From assembly GCF_000243715.2 (NCBI RefSeq), contig NZ_AHMO02000004.1, positions 188,501 through 252,500 on the forward strand: 64,000 nt of DNA, written 5' to 3'. The stretch is from Leptospira broomii serovar Hurstbridge str. 5399 (GTDB lineage: Bacteria; Spirochaetota; Leptospiria; Leptospirales; Leptospiraceae). The notes beneath the pieces were generated by a model. That model worked only from the letters and a program-made list of their open reading frames with translations. It was not told the DNA's origin and made no database searches. Position numbers and translations under genes: made by a program. Positions 36,567 to 50,005 of this stretch are shown here, in pieces. The stretch's first letter is position 1, and every line of letters begins with the position of its first letter.

Positions 36567-37292
36567 GTGATTTCTTCTAGTTCTAAACTTCCCCGCCATG
36601 TGGCGGTCATAATGGATGGAAATGGCAGATGGGCCGCGGCCAAAGGTTTGCCTCGATCTCAAGGTCATCGTGCCGGAGCGGATGCGATCGACCGGTTGAT
36701 GGACGCTAGTCTTGCGATCGGTTTGGAAAACGTTTCTCTATATGCGTTTTCTACCGAAAACTGGAAACGTCCGATTACCGAAATTAAATCGATTTTCGAT
36801 CTGCTTGTGGAATTCATCGAATCTCGCTTGGATACCATTGCCGAAAGGGGAATTCGAATTATGCATTCGGGTTCCCGTAAACGTTTATCCGCTAAGGTCT
36901 TAACGAAGATCGATCATGCCATAGAAGTAACGAGAAAAAATCGTAATTTAACCGTAAACTTTTGCCTGAATTACGGCTCGCAAGAGGAGCTGCTCACTGC
37001 AGTCGGGAATTTGATCGAGGAGAGGCGTAAGAATAAAGTCTCATCCGGAAAGGCGGTCACCACTAAAGAACTTGAAAAATATTTGTATACGTACCCTCTT
37101 CCTCCCGTAGATTTACTGATCAGAACTGCCGGAGAACAGAGGCTATCCAATTTTCTCCTATGGCAATCCGCATACGCGGAGCTTTTTTTCAGTGAAACGC
37201 TCTGGCCCGAGTTCGACAGAAAAAATCTTGAACTCGCATTGGAATGGTTCGCAGGAAGAACTCGAAAATTTGGAGGTTTAGAAAATGGGTGA
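36567..37292 (+). CDS. uppS: Undecaprenyl diphosphate synthase
   Basis: 241 residues. GTG start directly after the frr stop, with AAGGAGAAGG inside the end of frr. Motifs: VAVIMDGNGRWA with catalytic Asp17, GHRAGADAIDRL, LYAFSTENWKRP and the C-terminal DLLIRTAGEQRLSNFLLWQSAYAE-type segment. Makes the C55 lipid carrier for peptidoglycan and O-antigen; works upstream of the WecA-like enzyme at 27749. Confidence 0.95.
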   Translation: MISSSSKLPRHVAVIMDGNGRWAAAKGLPRSQGHRAGADAIDRLMDASLAIGLENVSLYAFSTENWKRPITEIKSIFDLLVEFIESRLDTIAERGIRIMHSGSRKRLSAKVLTKIDHAIEVTRKNRNLTVNFCLNYGSQEELLTAVGNLIEERRKNKVSSGKAVTTKELEKYLYTYPLPPVDLLIRTAGEQRLSNFLLWQSAYAELFFSETLWPEFDRKNLELALEWFAGRTRKFGGLENG

Positions 37293-38199
37293 AACGCCGA
37301 AACGGATCCTATCCGCCGCAGTACTTGTAGTCCTTTATCTTTTCATGATTTTCTATCGTGATTTTTATTATCTTCAAACGTTAATTCTTCTTGGAGTCGG
37401 CGGAGTGATAGGGCTGACCGAGTTCTATAGGCTTTCCGATCGCCAGCAGGACGGACGACCTTTTAAGGGAACCGGAATTTTTTTCTTCCTTGTGATTTTG
37501 TTGCTGTACTACTTTAGATTCGTCGCGGCCCAAAATAAGTTCGAGGCTCCGATGGTCTTTCAAAGGAACTTTAAATTCTTCGTGCCCCCGTTCGATGCAG
37601 TTATACTTGCATTTATCTTATTGTTCATCACGAGTTTCGTGCTGCAAATTTTGAGGAGACCTTTGGACGGAGCCATTTTTTCCGTTAGCTCCACCGTCTT
37701 AGGAGTTTTCTATGCGGCGGTTCCGTTGGGACATTTGCTCTTACTTCTAGGAATGAATGACGGAATTTATTATATCTTTCTTGTTTCGGTTGCCACGTTC
37801 TTAACGGACGTAGGCGGATATTTTGGCGGTCGATGGTTCGGGCGAAATCCGGCGGGATTAGCGATTTCTCCTAAAAAAACCTGGGAGGGTTACGTCTCGG
37901 GAATCATTATCGCGGCGCTCTCCGTATTTTTACTGAATTTCATTTGGGAAAAAAATACGGGCGTAGCTACTCCTGTGGGGGGAGCCGAAGTATTGCTGAT
38001 TTCCTTGATTCTTTCCATTGTAGGCGTAATCGGAGACCTTTTGGAATCTGCAATGAAGAGGGATGCCAAAGTAAAGGACTCCGGCAATCTAATCCCGGGA
38101 CACGGCGGAATTTTGGATCGAGCTGATGCTCTTCTTCTAACGGTTCCTATGCTCTATTTTTATCTTCAGATCAAAGGGGCCTTGGGCTTTCCAGTCTAA
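37285..38199 (+). CDS. cdsA: Phosphatidate cytidylyltransferase
   Basis: 304 residues, about eight membrane segments. CDP-diglyceride synthetase signature at the C-terminus: [19 protein letters not shown]. Makes CDP-diacylglycerol from phosphatidic acid and CTP. Overlaps uppS by 8 bp. Confidence 0.93.
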   Translation: MGETPKRILSAAVLVVLYLFMIFYRDFYYLQTLILLGVGGVIGLTEFYRLSDRQQDGRPFKGTGIFFFLVILLLYYFRFVAAQNKFEAPMVFQRNFKFFVPPFDAVILAFILLFITSFVLQILRRPLDGAIFSVSSTVLGVFYAAVPLGHLLLLLGMNDGIYYIFLVSVATFLTDVGGYFGGRWFGRNPAGLAISPKKTWEGYVSGIIIAALSVFLLNFIWEKNTGVATPVGGAEVLLISLILSIVGVIGDLLESAMKRDAKVKDSGNLIPGHGGILDRADALLLTVPMLYFYLQIKGALGFPV

Positions 38200-38206
38200 T
38201 CCCTAT

Positions 38207-39376
38207 ATGACCAGGAACGTCTGCATCCTCGGAGCGTCCGGTTCCGTAGGCGAATCCACGCTCAAGGTACTGAGAACTTTTCCGGAAGAATTCAGGCTCC
38301 GATCCTTCAGCGTTCATTCAAACTTAGACAAGGCCAAATCGATCGCGGAAGAATTTTGCCCGGATATTCTTTGCGTGACTGCCGAGTCAGCGGACAAACT
38401 CGTTTTAGGAAAGAAAATCGGCAATACTGAAATCCTATACGGAATGTCCTCTCTTTCTCAATTAGTACAGGATCCCCAAATCGAAACGGTAATTACGGCA
38501 GTCGTGGGAGCCAGCGGAGTTCGACCCACAATCGAAGCGATTCGAGCCGGGAAAAAAATCGGTATAGCCAATAAAGAAACGTTGGTCACCTGCGGGCCTT
38601 ATATCAACGAACTATTAAAGAATTCTAAAGCGTATTTGGTACCGGTCGACTCGGAACATAATGCATTATTTCAACTTTTGGAAAACGTAAAAAAGGATTC
38701 TCTGGAGCGGATCGTTCTAACCGCTTCAGGCGGTCCGTTTCGAAAGTTAGCGATTGGAGAATTGGAGAAAGTTACGATTCAGCAGGCTTTGCAGCATCCG
38801 ACCTGGAATATGGGACCGAAAATTACGGTGGATTCCGCCGGAATGATCAACAAGGGTTTGGAAGTAATTGAAGCTCATTATCTATTCGGTTTTCCTTATG
38901 AAAAAATCGGAGTGGTTATTCATCCTCAAAGCGTTGCACACGGAATTGTGGAGATGAAGGACGGCGCTAGTTTCGTTTATTCTTCTTACCCGGATATGAT
39001 TTTTCCCGTCGCCCATTCCCTCTTCTATCCGGCAATTGTTCCGAAAGTATTACGCTCCCACCCGAGCACGTCTTGGGGAAATTTGGAATTTTTAGAAGTT
39101 GATCCGGCTCGGTATCCAGGCTTGTCTTTGGCTTACGAAGCCGGTCGGGCCGGCGGTACCGCACCTTCGATCTTCAATGCGGCGAATGAAGTCGCTGTGG
39201 ATCTTTTTTTGAAAGGCGAGATTCGATTCACGGAAATCCCGAATCAAATCCATTCCGCCTTGAATACGATCGCAATTTCATTTCCTTCCGATTTGGAGGG
39301 TTACGAAGAGGCGGATCGTAAAACTAGAGAATTTGTTCTTAATTCCCGTAAAGGAAAGGTTACGCAATCATGTTAA
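38207..39376 (+). CDS. dxr: 1-deoxy-D-xylulose 5-phosphate reductoisomerase
   Basis: 389 residues. NADPH motif [15 protein letters not shown], metal-binding [11 protein letters not shown] and the flexible-loop region [21 protein letters not shown]. Second step of the methylerythritol phosphate route to isoprenoids; dxs is 8 kb downstream. Overlaps rseP by 7 bp. Confidence 0.95.
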   Translation: MTRNVCILGASGSVGESTLKVLRTFPEEFRLRSFSVHSNLDKAKSIAEEFCPDILCVTAESADKLVLGKKIGNTEILYGMSSLSQLVQDPQIETVITAVVGASGVRPTIEAIRAGKKIGIANKETLVTCGPYINELLKNSKAYLVPVDSEHNALFQLLENVKKDSLERIVLTASGGPFRKLAIGELEKVTIQQALQHPTWNMGPKITVDSAGMINKGLEVIEAHYLFGFPYEKIGVVIHPQSVAHGIVEMKDGASFVYSSYPDMIFPVAHSLFYPAIVPKVLRSHPSTSWGNLEFLEVDPARYPGLSLAYEAGRAGGTAPSIFNAANEVAVDLFLKGEIRFTEIPNQIHSALNTIAISFPSDLEGYEEADRKTREFVLNSRKGKVTQSC

Positions 39377-41058
39377 CGCTTATCTTCGGCGCCGTGTTTA
39401 TGCTCGCGCTTTGTATTTTCATTCACGAACTCGGGCATTTAGTCATGGGTTGGCTCGTCGGAGTCAAGGCCAGAGTTTTTTCCATCGGTTACGGCAAGGG
39501 AATCTGGAAAAAGCAGATCGGGGAAACTACTTTTCAAATCACGGGGATTCCAATCGGTGGATATGTTCTCTTTAAAGGAGACGAGTACGGTAGTAATGTC
39601 AAAGGAGAAAAGGGTGAGTTCCTTTCTACTCCTCCTTTAAAGAGGATGATACCCGTCATAGGCGGACCTTTATTCAACTTAATTCTAGGCTTCATCATCG
39701 TATTAGTGCTTTATCTTTACGGGCATAATCCGTCCGGAAATCGAATCTATCTGGAGCCGGCTTATAACGAATACTCGCCCGGGTATCACGCCGGCTTAAG
39801 AAGCGGCGATAAAATTTTGGCTGTAAATGGAATTCAGACCGAAACCAAGTATGAACTCATTTCTGAATTAGGACTTTCTAAAGGACATGAAGTCGCTCTT
39901 CGCGTGGAGCGAGATGGCGGGAAGCCGTTCGAAATTACGGTCCCGGACGCGTATTTAGGGATCGAGTTTGCGGGCGAGCGGTGGGTGGAAGCCGAGTTCG
40001 ATCTGTCCGATCGCCTTTATCATTGGCTCTCGTCGAAGCTGGATAAGAATAAGGAAGCGGAACTCTATCAAAAAGAAAGGATGGAGCGTATAGCAGTCGG
40101 AAGGGATCTTCCTCCCGAGCAATTAGCTTTGCAGGAATCGAAAGAACGTCAAAAAATTCTCCAAGCAAGGGCACTGGATTATTTAAACGACGGTGATCGT
40201 ATTTTATCCGTCAACGGGATGGAAGTTCATACGGTTCCGCAACTGCAGGAAACCCTAGGTAAGTTTCAGAAAGAGAAAGTCAAACTCGTAATCGATCGGA
40301 AAAAATATCCTCTTTTGAATCCCTGGTCTCGGGAGAAAGTAGAGGTAGAGATGCCGGTTCTTCCCGCATACGTCGTCGAGTTTAAAAATTTAAAGGATAA
40401 AAAATATCCAGAACTCTCTCCGTCGTCTCGAAATCTGCTGAGCTACGACCCCGAAGTGAAATTGAAACTTTTGAACCTTAAATTAAACGGGAAATCTTTC
40501 GCAAGCTTCGAGGATTTTCTGGACGAAGTTCGGGGTAGAGTCGGGCAGCGGGCCCAATTGCAAATGGGCGGGGATTCCTGGGAAGCAACTCTCGGATTAA
40601 GAAATATCGGTCTGCTCGGGTTCCGGGCCACGATGTACGTTAACGAAGAAAGAATGGATCGCAAGCTTTCGCTTTTGGAAGCGTTCACTCAATCCGGAAA
40701 GGATATCGTAAAAATGATTTCCGATAATCTTCGAGGATTGGGAATGCTATTTTCTGGATTGATCAAAGTGAAGGATAGTCTTTCGGGTCCGGTAGGGCTC
40801 TTCAAGGCCTCGCAATATTTTATGGGGAACGGGATCCTGGATTATTGGGAATTCGTCGCTAAGATTTCGATCGCTTTAATGATTATGAATTTACTTCCGA
40901 TTCCTGTGGCCGACGGTGGACATATCGTTTTCTTTGCATACGAAGCGGTAGCTGGTAGGCCTTTACCCCAAAGAGTCATGGAAGGAATCTTGAGAATCGG
41001 ATTTTTCTTCCTATTGGGATTGGGATTCTATGTCAGCTATTACGATTTTTTCCGTTAG
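39370..41058 (+). CDS. rseP: RseP-like site-2 intramembrane metalloprotease with two PDZ domains
   Basis: 562 residues, longer than the usual 450. N-terminal membrane segment with zinc motif HELGH (His19, Glu20, His23). Then PDZ 1 (about 130-190, [18 protein letters not shown]) and PDZ 2 (about 265-310, [15 protein letters not shown]), separated by a charged insertion rich in Lys/Glu. The second zinc motif region is [15 protein letters not shown]. It cleaves membrane-bound regulators or signal-peptide remnants. The long PDZ linker (residues 200-260) is an unusual feature. Confidence 0.9.
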   Translation: MLTLIFGAVFMLALCIFIHELGHLVMGWLVGVKARVFSIGYGKGIWKKQIGETTFQITGIPIGGYVLFKGDEYGSNVKGEKGEFLSTPPLKRMIPVIGGPLFNLILGFIIVLVLYLYGHNPSGNRIYLEPAYNEYSPGYHAGLRSGDKILAVNGIQTETKYELISELGLSKGHEVALRVERDGGKPFEITVPDAYLGIEFAGERWVEAEFDLSDRLYHWLSSKLDKNKEAELYQKERMERIAVGRDLPPEQLALQESKERQKILQARALDYLNDGDRILSVNGMEVHTVPQLQETLGKFQKEKVKLVIDRKKYPLLNPWSREKVEVEMPVLPAYVVEFKNLKDKKYPELSPSSRNLLSYDPEVKLKLLNLKLNGKSFASFEDFLDEVRGRVGQRAQLQMGGDSWEATLGLRNIGLLGFRATMYVNEERMDRKLSLLEAFTQSGKDIVKMISDNLRGLGMLFSGLIKVKDSLSGPVGLFKASQYFMGNGILDYWEFVAKISIALMIMNLLPIPVADGGHIVFFAYEAVAGRPLPQRVMEGILRIGFFFLLGLGFYVSYYDFFR

Positions 41059-41064
41059 GCTGGC

Positions 41065-42801
41065 ATGAGAGCATCAAAATATATTTTACCGACTGAAAAA
41101 GAAAATCCCGCAGATGCGGTCGTTGCGTCACATCGATTGATGATCCGCGCCGGACTTGTACGAAAATCAGGTTCGGGATTTTACTTCTTTTTACCTCTAG
41201 GATTAAGAGTTATAAAAAAAATAGAATCCGTCGTTCGACAAGAGATGGACGCAACCGGGGCCCTGGAGTTTGAACTTCCCATATTAACTCCCTCAGAGTT
41301 TTGGGAGCAATCCGGTCGTTGGTCAGTAATGGGACCGGAAATGTTCCGAGTAAAAGATCGTCATGATCAGTGGTATGCGCTCGGTCCCACGCACGAGGAA
41401 TCCTTTTCTTATCTCGTAAAACCGCTTTTGAAATCCTACAAGGATTTACCGTTAAATGTTTACCAAATTCATACCAAGTTTCGGGACGAAATCAGGCCTA
41501 GGTTCGGCGTAATCCGTTCCCGAGAGTTCATTATGAAAGATGCATATTCTTTTCATATAGACGACGCGTCTTTAGATGAGACATACCAGGATATGAGAAC
41601 CGCATACAGAAGAATTTTCCAGCGATGCGGATTAAAGACCATACCCGTTCAAGCGGATTCCGGAGCGATGGGAGGTTCCGCCTCCGAAGAGTTTATGGTC
41701 GTTTCTCCGATAGGAGAAGAAACGCTACTGCTTTGCGGAAACTGCGGATACAATTCCAATAGCGAAAAAACTCCGTTTATTTCCGCCGATGCTGACTGTC
41801 CAAGCGGTCCGAAAGAGAAGAAGGAAGTTTCGACTCCCGGTAAAAAAAGTATCCAAGAAGTCGCGGATCTTCTTTCCGTTCGGCCGAAAGATACTTTGAA
41901 AGCGGTGGCTTTAAAAAACGGGAAAGAATCCGTGCTGGTCTTTTTACGCGGGGATTTGGAATTAAACGAACATAAGCTAAAGGCCCATCTTAAATGGCCC
42001 GAATTGGATTTAATACCCGAAGCCGAATTGCAATCCGCCGGACTCTTTCCGGGTTACATCGGACCTTCCGATGCCAAATCGTCCTTCAGAGTAATTTTGG
42101 ATTCTTCCATTCGTAACGACCAAGCCTATATCGTAGGCGCCGGAAAGGAAGACGCGCATATTCAAGGCTATGTCCCGGCAAAGGAAATGAAGTCGGAATT
42201 CGAAACTGCCGATATCGCTTTGACTCGGGAGGGAGATCCCTGTCCCGATTGCGGAAAGCCGCTAAAAGCGGAGAAGGGAATCGAAGTAGGACATATTTTT
42301 AAACTAGGCGATAAATACACCAAGTCGTTCCAGATTCAAGTATTGGACCAGCGGGGAAAAGCTAGATCTCTTACTATGGGTTGTTATGGAATCGGAGTGA
42401 ATCGTACGATGGCGACTGTCATCGAGCAGTGTAACGACGAAAAAGGCATTTATTGGCCAATCAGTATCGCTCCTTTCGAAGTTTCTCTAGTGACTCTGGG
42501 AAAAGGTTCCGAGCAGGAAGCGAAGGCTAAGGAATTTTACGACGCTCTTTCAAGCGAGGGCATCGAAGTTTTTTGGGACGACCGAGACCTCGGCCCGGGA
42601 TTCAAGTTTAAAGATTCCGAATTGATCGGCTTTCCGATCCGAGTTACCGTCGGTAAGAAGTTCTTCGAAGCCGGAGAAATTTCCATCTATAATAGGAAGA
42701 AAGATAAAGAAGAAGTTTTTACGTTCAAGAGTTTTGATGATCTCGTAAATCGAGTGGAACGGTTACGCCAGGAATTATACCAAGAGTTGGCGGAGGATTG
42801 A
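41065..42801 (+). CDS. proS: Prolyl-tRNA synthetase, bacterial type
   Basis: 578 residues. Class II catalytic core with FELPILTPSEFWEQSGRW, motif 2 FRDEIRPRFGVIRSREFIMKDAYSF, an editing (INS, YbaK-like) insertion at about 230-390, then GCYGIGVNRTMATVIEQ and the anticodon domain. The usual ProS editing domain is present, so misacylated Ala-tRNA(Pro) should be cleared. Starts 7 bp after rseP. Confidence 0.95.
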   Translation: MRASKYILPTEKENPADAVVASHRLMIRAGLVRKSGSGFYFFLPLGLRVIKKIESVVRQEMDATGALEFELPILTPSEFWEQSGRWSVMGPEMFRVKDRHDQWYALGPTHEESFSYLVKPLLKSYKDLPLNVYQIHTKFRDEIRPRFGVIRSREFIMKDAYSFHIDDASLDETYQDMRTAYRRIFQRCGLKTIPVQADSGAMGGSASEEFMVVSPIGEETLLLCGNCGYNSNSEKTPFISADADCPSGPKEKKEVSTPGKKSIQEVADLLSVRPKDTLKAVALKNGKESVLVFLRGDLELNEHKLKAHLKWPELDLIPEAELQSAGLFPGYIGPSDAKSSFRVILDSSIRNDQAYIVGAGKEDAHIQGYVPAKEMKSEFETADIALTREGDPCPDCGKPLKAEKGIEVGHIFKLGDKYTKSFQIQVLDQRGKARSLTMGCYGIGVNRTMATVIEQCNDEKGIYWPISIAPFEVSLVTLGKGSEQEAKAKEFYDALSSEGIEVFWDDRDLGPGFKFKDSELIGFPIRVTVGKKFFEAGEISIYNRKKDKEEVFTFKSFDDLVNRVERLRQELYQELAED

Positions 42802-42822
42802 TCCTCCGTAAGGAGCCGCTAT

Positions 42823-44037
42823 ATGGCTAAAGAACGCAGCTTCACGGAAAAAGAAGGATACTTCGGGGAATTCGGGGGAAGATACGCCCCCGAAATTCTC
42901 ACCGAGGCATTGATCGAACTGGAATCGACTTATAATCGACTTCGCAAAAGTAAGAAATTTAAGAAAGATCTGGAATACTATCAAAGAAATTATATCGGAA
43001 GACCTTCTCCTTTAACGTTTGCGGAGAAATTGACCCAAGCTTGGGGTGGCGCTAGGATTTGGCTCAAACGCGAAGATTTGAATCATACCGGCGCGCACAA
43101 AATCAATAACACCGTCGGCCAGGCTTTAATCGCGAAAGCAATGGGAAAGAGGCGGGTGATCGCAGAAACCGGCGCTGGGCAACACGGAGTCGCTACTGCG
43201 ACAGTGGGCGCCTTATTCGGATTTGAAACCGTCGTGTATATGGGAGAGGAAGATCTCCGTCGCCAGAAGTTGAACGAAATTCGCATGCAGATGTTAGGGG
43301 CGAGGGTCGTGGGTGTCTCTTCAGGAACTGCGACACTTAAAGACGCCACTTCGGAAGCGATGAGAGATTGGGCGCTCAACGTTGCCGATACTCATTATAT
43401 AGTAGGTTCGGTGATCGGGCCTCATCCGTTCCCGACGATCGTTAGGGATTTTCAGTCGGTAATCGGACGGGAATCAAAAAAACAATTTCGCAAAACGAAT
43501 GATAAATTGCCGGACGCGGTGGTTGCCTGCGTCGGAGGCGGTTCCAACGCGATGGGAATCTTTTACGATTTCTTACATGAGAGAAAAGTAAAGTTATACG
43601 GGGTCGAGGCTGGAGGAAGAGGGAGTTCTCCTGGGGAACATTCCGCTACGATGCTTTTCGGAAAGACCGGTTTTTTACACGGAACCAAGACTTTAGTGAT
43701 TCAAGACTCGAATGGGCAGGTCGTTCCTGCACATTCCGTTTCCGCGGGTTTAGACTACCCGGGGGTCGGGCCTGAACATGCTTACTTGCATAGCTCGGGC
43801 AGAGTCAAATACGAAACTGTTTCCGACGAAGGAGCCCTGGATTCATTTTTAGAAGTATGCCGTGTGGAAGGAATTATTCCCGCTCTCGAAACCGCACATG
43901 CGTTCCACTTCGCAAAGAGCTTAGCGAAGGATTTAGGTAAGAAGAAGGATATACTGATTTGTCTCTCGGGCAGGGGCGATAAGGACGTCGCCGAAGTTGC
44001 TCGCTTAACGGGAATCATTAAAGGAGAAGTTCTTTGA
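42823..44037 (+). CDS. trpB: Tryptophan synthase beta chain
   Basis: 404 residues. AAGGAG precedes ATG 42823. PLP-lysine Lys93 in [14 protein letters not shown]; phosphate loop GGGSNAMG; glutamate in GVEAGGRG. Joins indole with serine. Overlaps trpA by 4 bp. Confidence 0.96.
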   Translation: MAKERSFTEKEGYFGEFGGRYAPEILTEALIELESTYNRLRKSKKFKKDLEYYQRNYIGRPSPLTFAEKLTQAWGGARIWLKREDLNHTGAHKINNTVGQALIAKAMGKRRVIAETGAGQHGVATATVGALFGFETVVYMGEEDLRRQKLNEIRMQMLGARVVGVSSGTATLKDATSEAMRDWALNVADTHYIVGSVIGPHPFPTIVRDFQSVIGRESKKQFRKTNDKLPDAVVACVGGGSNAMGIFYDFLHERKVKLYGVEAGGRGSSPGEHSATMLFGKTGFLHGTKTLVIQDSNGQVVPAHSVSAGLDYPGVGPEHAYLHSSGRVKYETVSDEGALDSFLEVCRVEGIIPALETAHAFHFAKSLAKDLGKKKDILICLSGRGDKDVAEVARLTGIIKGEVL

Positions 44038-44849
44038 GTGCAATTCGAAGCGTCTTTTCAGAAACCGCTAGCACATTCATACCTTATATTTCTCTGGGCG
44101 ATCCGGATTATGATTCTTGCGTGGATTGGGCCGACGCTCTGATTCGAGGAGGGGCCGGAATATTAGAATTGGGAATTCCTTTTTCCGATCCGGTGGCGGA
44201 CGGACCCATCATCCAGAAAGCTTTCAAGAGAGCATTAGCTCACCCTTTTTCGATGGATCAAATTTTGGATACTACTGCGAGAATTTACGCAAAGCATCCT
44301 CATATTCCTCTCGTTTACCTGACTTATTTTAATCCGATTTATAGTTATGGTTTCGAACGTTTCGCAGAAAAGGCCAAGGTTTCCGGAATTCAAGGAATGA
44401 TTATCCCGGACCTTCCGTTCGACACTTCGGAAACCGATGCACTTTTCAAATCGCTCAAAAAAAGAGGAATCGATCTTATTCATTTGGTTACGCCAGCGAC
44501 CCCGGCTTCCCGAATGAAAGGGATTCGCGAATTCGCGTCAGGTTTCGTGTATTACGTTACGTCCTACGGAGTAACGGGGGAAAGAAAAGCCGTTTCGGAA
44601 GGTTTGGAGGATCGAATTCGATTTACCAAGACTCTTTTCGAACTTCCCGTTTGCGCCGGATTTGGAATTTCGTCGCCGGAGCAGGCTAAAGAAATTTCGG
44701 CATATTCGGACGGAATTATCATCGGCTCGGCTGTGCAAAGGATCATCGAAGAGAACGGAACAAATTCGGAAGTTTGCAAAGAAAAATTGTACAATTACGC
44801 TTGCTCTATTTCGAATGCGCTTCGCGGTCACGGGGTCTCGGAAACCTAA
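44034..44849 (+). CDS. trpA: Tryptophan synthase alpha chain
   Basis: 271 residues; TTG start overlapping the trpB stop. Catalytic Glu in [17 protein letters not shown], catalytic Asp in GMIIPDLPF, and the mobile loop VTGERKA-type with phosphate-binding [10 protein letters not shown] and IIGSAVQR. Cleaves indole glycerol phosphate and passes indole to TrpB. Last gene of the plus-strand run before a 205-bp gap. Confidence 0.95.
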   Translation: MSAIRSVFSETASTFIPYISLGDPDYDSCVDWADALIRGGAGILELGIPFSDPVADGPIIQKAFKRALAHPFSMDQILDTTARIYAKHPHIPLVYLTYFNPIYSYGFERFAEKAKVSGIQGMIIPDLPFDTSETDALFKSLKKRGIDLIHLVTPATPASRMKGIREFASGFVYYVTSYGVTGERKAVSEGLEDRIRFTKTLFELPVCAGFGISSPEQAKEISAYSDGIIIGSAVQRIIEENGTNSEVCKEKLYNYACSISNALRGHGVSET

Positions 44850-45054
44850 ATCGAAGTCGAATCGGCGTATTGAATTTAGTTCTTCGTAGGGAAAAGCCAA
44901 AAATAAATCTTTTCCCGAATGGCCGCTTTTCTTGATTACGATTGCAACCTCTTAGAGACGAGATTGTTGATATTTTCTTTCCCAAGAACCGGAAGAAAAT
45001 TGACGAATCCGGATCAACGGTCAAAATCCTTCCAGTTTCCACTCGGAGGAAAGA

Positions 45055-47382
<2,328 letters not shown>

Positions 47383-47404
47383 TGACCGCTAGACGACGGA
47401 ATTC

Positions 47405-49318
47405 ATGCAACAGCAACAACCGAATCTCGACGGCATCCGTATTCCTGCGGACCTCAGAAAACTTCCATTGGAGGAGTTGCCCCGGCTCTGTGCCGAGGTT
47501 CGAAACTATATTATAGATACCCTTTCGGGAATCGGCGGTCATTTTGCCAGCAATCTCGGAGTAGTCGAGCTTACCGTAGCATTGCATTACGTTTTTGATA
47601 CGCCGAACGATCGTTTGATTTGGGATGTCGGTCACCAAACTTATCCGCATAAAATTCTAACAGGTAGGAAAGATAAACTTTCTACCGTTCGAAAGTTTAA
47701 AGGCTTATCCGGTTTTCCGAAACGGGAGGAATCCGTATACGATTTGTATAATACGGGTCATGCCGGCACGTCGATTTCTCAGGCATTAGGTGAAGCGGTT
47801 GCAAGAGATCTAACCGGCAAAGGTTATAACGTTGTAGCGATTATCGGAGATGCTTCGATTGCTACGGGTATGGCTCTGGAAGCCTTAAATCATGCTGGCC
47901 ATCTAAAGAGGGACCTCCTTGTCATTTTGAACGACAATTATATGTCGATTTCTAAGAATGTCGGATCCATTTCGAGTTATTTAAATAATATTATAAGTTC
48001 TCATTTTTATTTGAACTGGAAAAGAATATTTTATACTTTTTTAAAGTGGTTTCCGATTGTCGGACCGGCAATGGAAAGTTTTTTCAAAAAGGTCGAAAAG
48101 GGTTTCAAGGACGTTTTTACGCCCGGTGGTTTATTCGAAGACTTAGGTTTCGGATATATAGGCCCCGAAGACGGTCACGATGTGATTCGACTCGTTACTA
48201 TGCTTCGTAAACTTAAAGCGATGAAAGGGCCTATATTATTTCACGTTATCACACAAAAAGGGAAAGGATATAGCCCGGCAGAGAAGGATCCGATTAAATA
48301 TCATGGAGTGACTCCATTTCGAAAAGAAGATGGAGCTATGGATTTGGGAGATGATTCCAAAATTTCTTATTCCAAGATTGTGGGAAAAGTATTAACTCAA
48401 TTAACGGAAAAAAATCCGAAGATAGCCGCGATTACTCCTGCGATGATCGAAGGATCGGGACTCGGAGAATATGTAGCCAAATTCCCGAATCACGTTTTCG
48501 ATGTCGGAATTGCCGAGCAACATTCGGTTGCGTTTGCCGGAGCCATGACAAACGGGGATGTCATTCCTTATATGTGCATTTACTCTACCTTCTTAACGAG
48601 GGCCATGGATCAGTTAGTTGAAGACGTTTCGCTCATGAATTTGCCGGTGCGTTTCGTGATTGATCGTGCAGGCTGCGTAGGACCGGACGGAGAAACCCAT
48701 CAAGGGCTATTCGATTTGAATTATCTTTTATCTTTGCCGAATATGGATGTTTTTGTCCCTTCTTCCGGACAAGATTTAGTGGATTCGCTTCGCTTCATGG
48801 AGACGTACGATAAATCTCCGATTTCAATCCGATTCCCGAAAGCTTCGGTGGATATTTCCGGTTTGGATTTTACTTCGAACTTCGAGCTAAATCCGGGCTC
48901 GTTCAGAGTATTATCTCGGGGATCGGACATAGCAATCCTCTCGATCGGCTCCATGCTAGACGAGGCTAAAAAGGCTGCAGCATTTTTAGAGCACGAAGGT
49001 CTTTCCGTTACGCTCATCGATTTGGCATGGTTACGACCGCTCGGAAAAGAAGCGTTGGACGAGGAACTTTCGAAAGTCCGATACTTTACCATTTTGGATG
49101 AAAGTTATATCGATGGCGGAGCATCCGGCTATCTTCTTAACAGAATTTCACCGGAATATCTTTCCCGATTCTTGAAAACATTCGGCTTTCCACCGGAACC
49201 GATCCATCATGGAGAAAGAAAAGAAATCTTTGCCGAATATGGTCTAGATGGGACCGGTATTGCTAGAGCTTTGTTAGGCTTAGTAAAGAAGGAAGTCATA
49301 CACGGAAAACACAATTAA
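47405..49318 (+). CDS. dxs: 1-deoxy-D-xylulose-5-phosphate synthase
   Basis: 637 residues. Motifs: HFASNLGVVELTVALHYVFD, DVGHQTYPHKILTGR, TPP motif GDASIATGMALEALN to LNDNYMSIS, and catalytic Glu in DVGIAEQHSVAFAGA. Condenses pyruvate with glyceraldehyde 3-phosphate, the entry to the MEP pathway (dxr upstream at 38.2 kb). Only 22 bp after the cyclase gene. Confidence 0.95.
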   Translation: MQQQQPNLDGIRIPADLRKLPLEELPRLCAEVRNYIIDTLSGIGGHFASNLGVVELTVALHYVFDTPNDRLIWDVGHQTYPHKILTGRKDKLSTVRKFKGLSGFPKREESVYDLYNTGHAGTSISQALGEAVARDLTGKGYNVVAIIGDASIATGMALEALNHAGHLKRDLLVILNDNYMSISKNVGSISSYLNNIISSHFYLNWKRIFYTFLKWFPIVGPAMESFFKKVEKGFKDVFTPGGLFEDLGFGYIGPEDGHDVIRLVTMLRKLKAMKGPILFHVITQKGKGYSPAEKDPIKYHGVTPFRKEDGAMDLGDDSKISYSKIVGKVLTQLTEKNPKIAAITPAMIEGSGLGEYVAKFPNHVFDVGIAEQHSVAFAGAMTNGDVIPYMCIYSTFLTRAMDQLVEDVSLMNLPVRFVIDRAGCVGPDGETHQGLFDLNYLLSLPNMDVFVPSSGQDLVDSLRFMETYDKSPISIRFPKASVDISGLDFTSNFELNPGSFRVLSRGSDIAILSIGSMLDEAKKAAAFLEHEGLSVTLIDLAWLRPLGKEALDEELSKVRYFTILDESYIDGGASGYLLNRISPEYLSRFLKTFGFPPEPIHHGERKEIFAEYGLDGTGIARALLGLVKKEVIHGKHN

Positions 49319-49364
49319 GCTCCTGGCTAGAGTGGCCGAAAATAAAAGAAAAACGGGTAGATAA

Positions 49365-49835
49365 TTGGAAAGTCTGACACCTGAAGATAAACTTGAAGCC
49401 TCAAAATTCTTTTATAAAATCGGAGATCTGGATCGTTCCGAATTTCTACTAAAAACATTCTTAGAACAAACGGAAGATCATGAAGCATATTTTTTCTTGG
49501 GATTGATCGAAAACCAGAGGTCGAACTGGCAAAAAGGCCTCTATTATTTTTATCGTTCGGTGGAAACGAATTCGGAATACGGTAATCCGTGTAATGAGAT
49601 AGGTATTCTGCTCCTTCGATTAGGAAGAGAAAGGGAGTCGGTTTATTGGCTGAAAAAATCCCTACGTTGTCGATTAAACGACGCCCCTCACATTTCACTT
49701 TTCAACTTGGCGACATTGTATAAAATTTGGAATCGTCCGGAACGTTCCCTTCAATACCTCCATAAGGCGATCGTGATCAAGCCCGATTTCGAAGAGGCAA
49801 AACGTTTGCGAGAAGAGTTGAACTCGGCGTTCTGA
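49365..49835 (+). CDS. TPR-repeat protein (paralogue of the one at 24.5 kb)
   Basis: 156 residues, TTG start. Tetratricopeptide units: KFFYKIGDLDRSEFLLK, AYFFLGLIENQRSNWQKGLYYFYRSV, GNPCNEIGILLLRLGRERESV, and FNLATLYKIWNRPERSLQYLHKAI. It shares GNP-x-N-(D/E)-IG and the following W-x2-K pattern with the protein at 24526-25029. Downstream of dxs and probably read from the same transcript. Partner unknown. Confidence 0.8.
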   Translation: MESLTPEDKLEASKFFYKIGDLDRSEFLLKTFLEQTEDHEAYFFLGLIENQRSNWQKGLYYFYRSVETNSEYGNPCNEIGILLLRLGRERESVYWLKKSLRCRLNDAPHISLFNLATLYKIWNRPERSLQYLHKAIVIKPDFEEAKRLREELNSAF

Positions 49836-50005
49836 TCCCGTTAAAATTTCGACGAATAACTAATTCTGCGAGTAACGCTTATTTTCACAGGATTAGTTTA
49901 AGAAATTCTTGTGTATTTTTGCCTGTGATCCATCCTAATCCTGAAGTAATTATCGGGTCTTAAAATTGTAAACGATCCGACAAGTGCTGCCGGATCTAAA
50001 AACAG

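Noticed and set aside
49888..49943. CAGGATTAG ... CTAATCCTG inverted repeat after the TPR gene
   Set aside because: The 9-base arms are about 40 bases apart in AT-rich DNA, so chance is a sufficient explanation and no U-tract follows.
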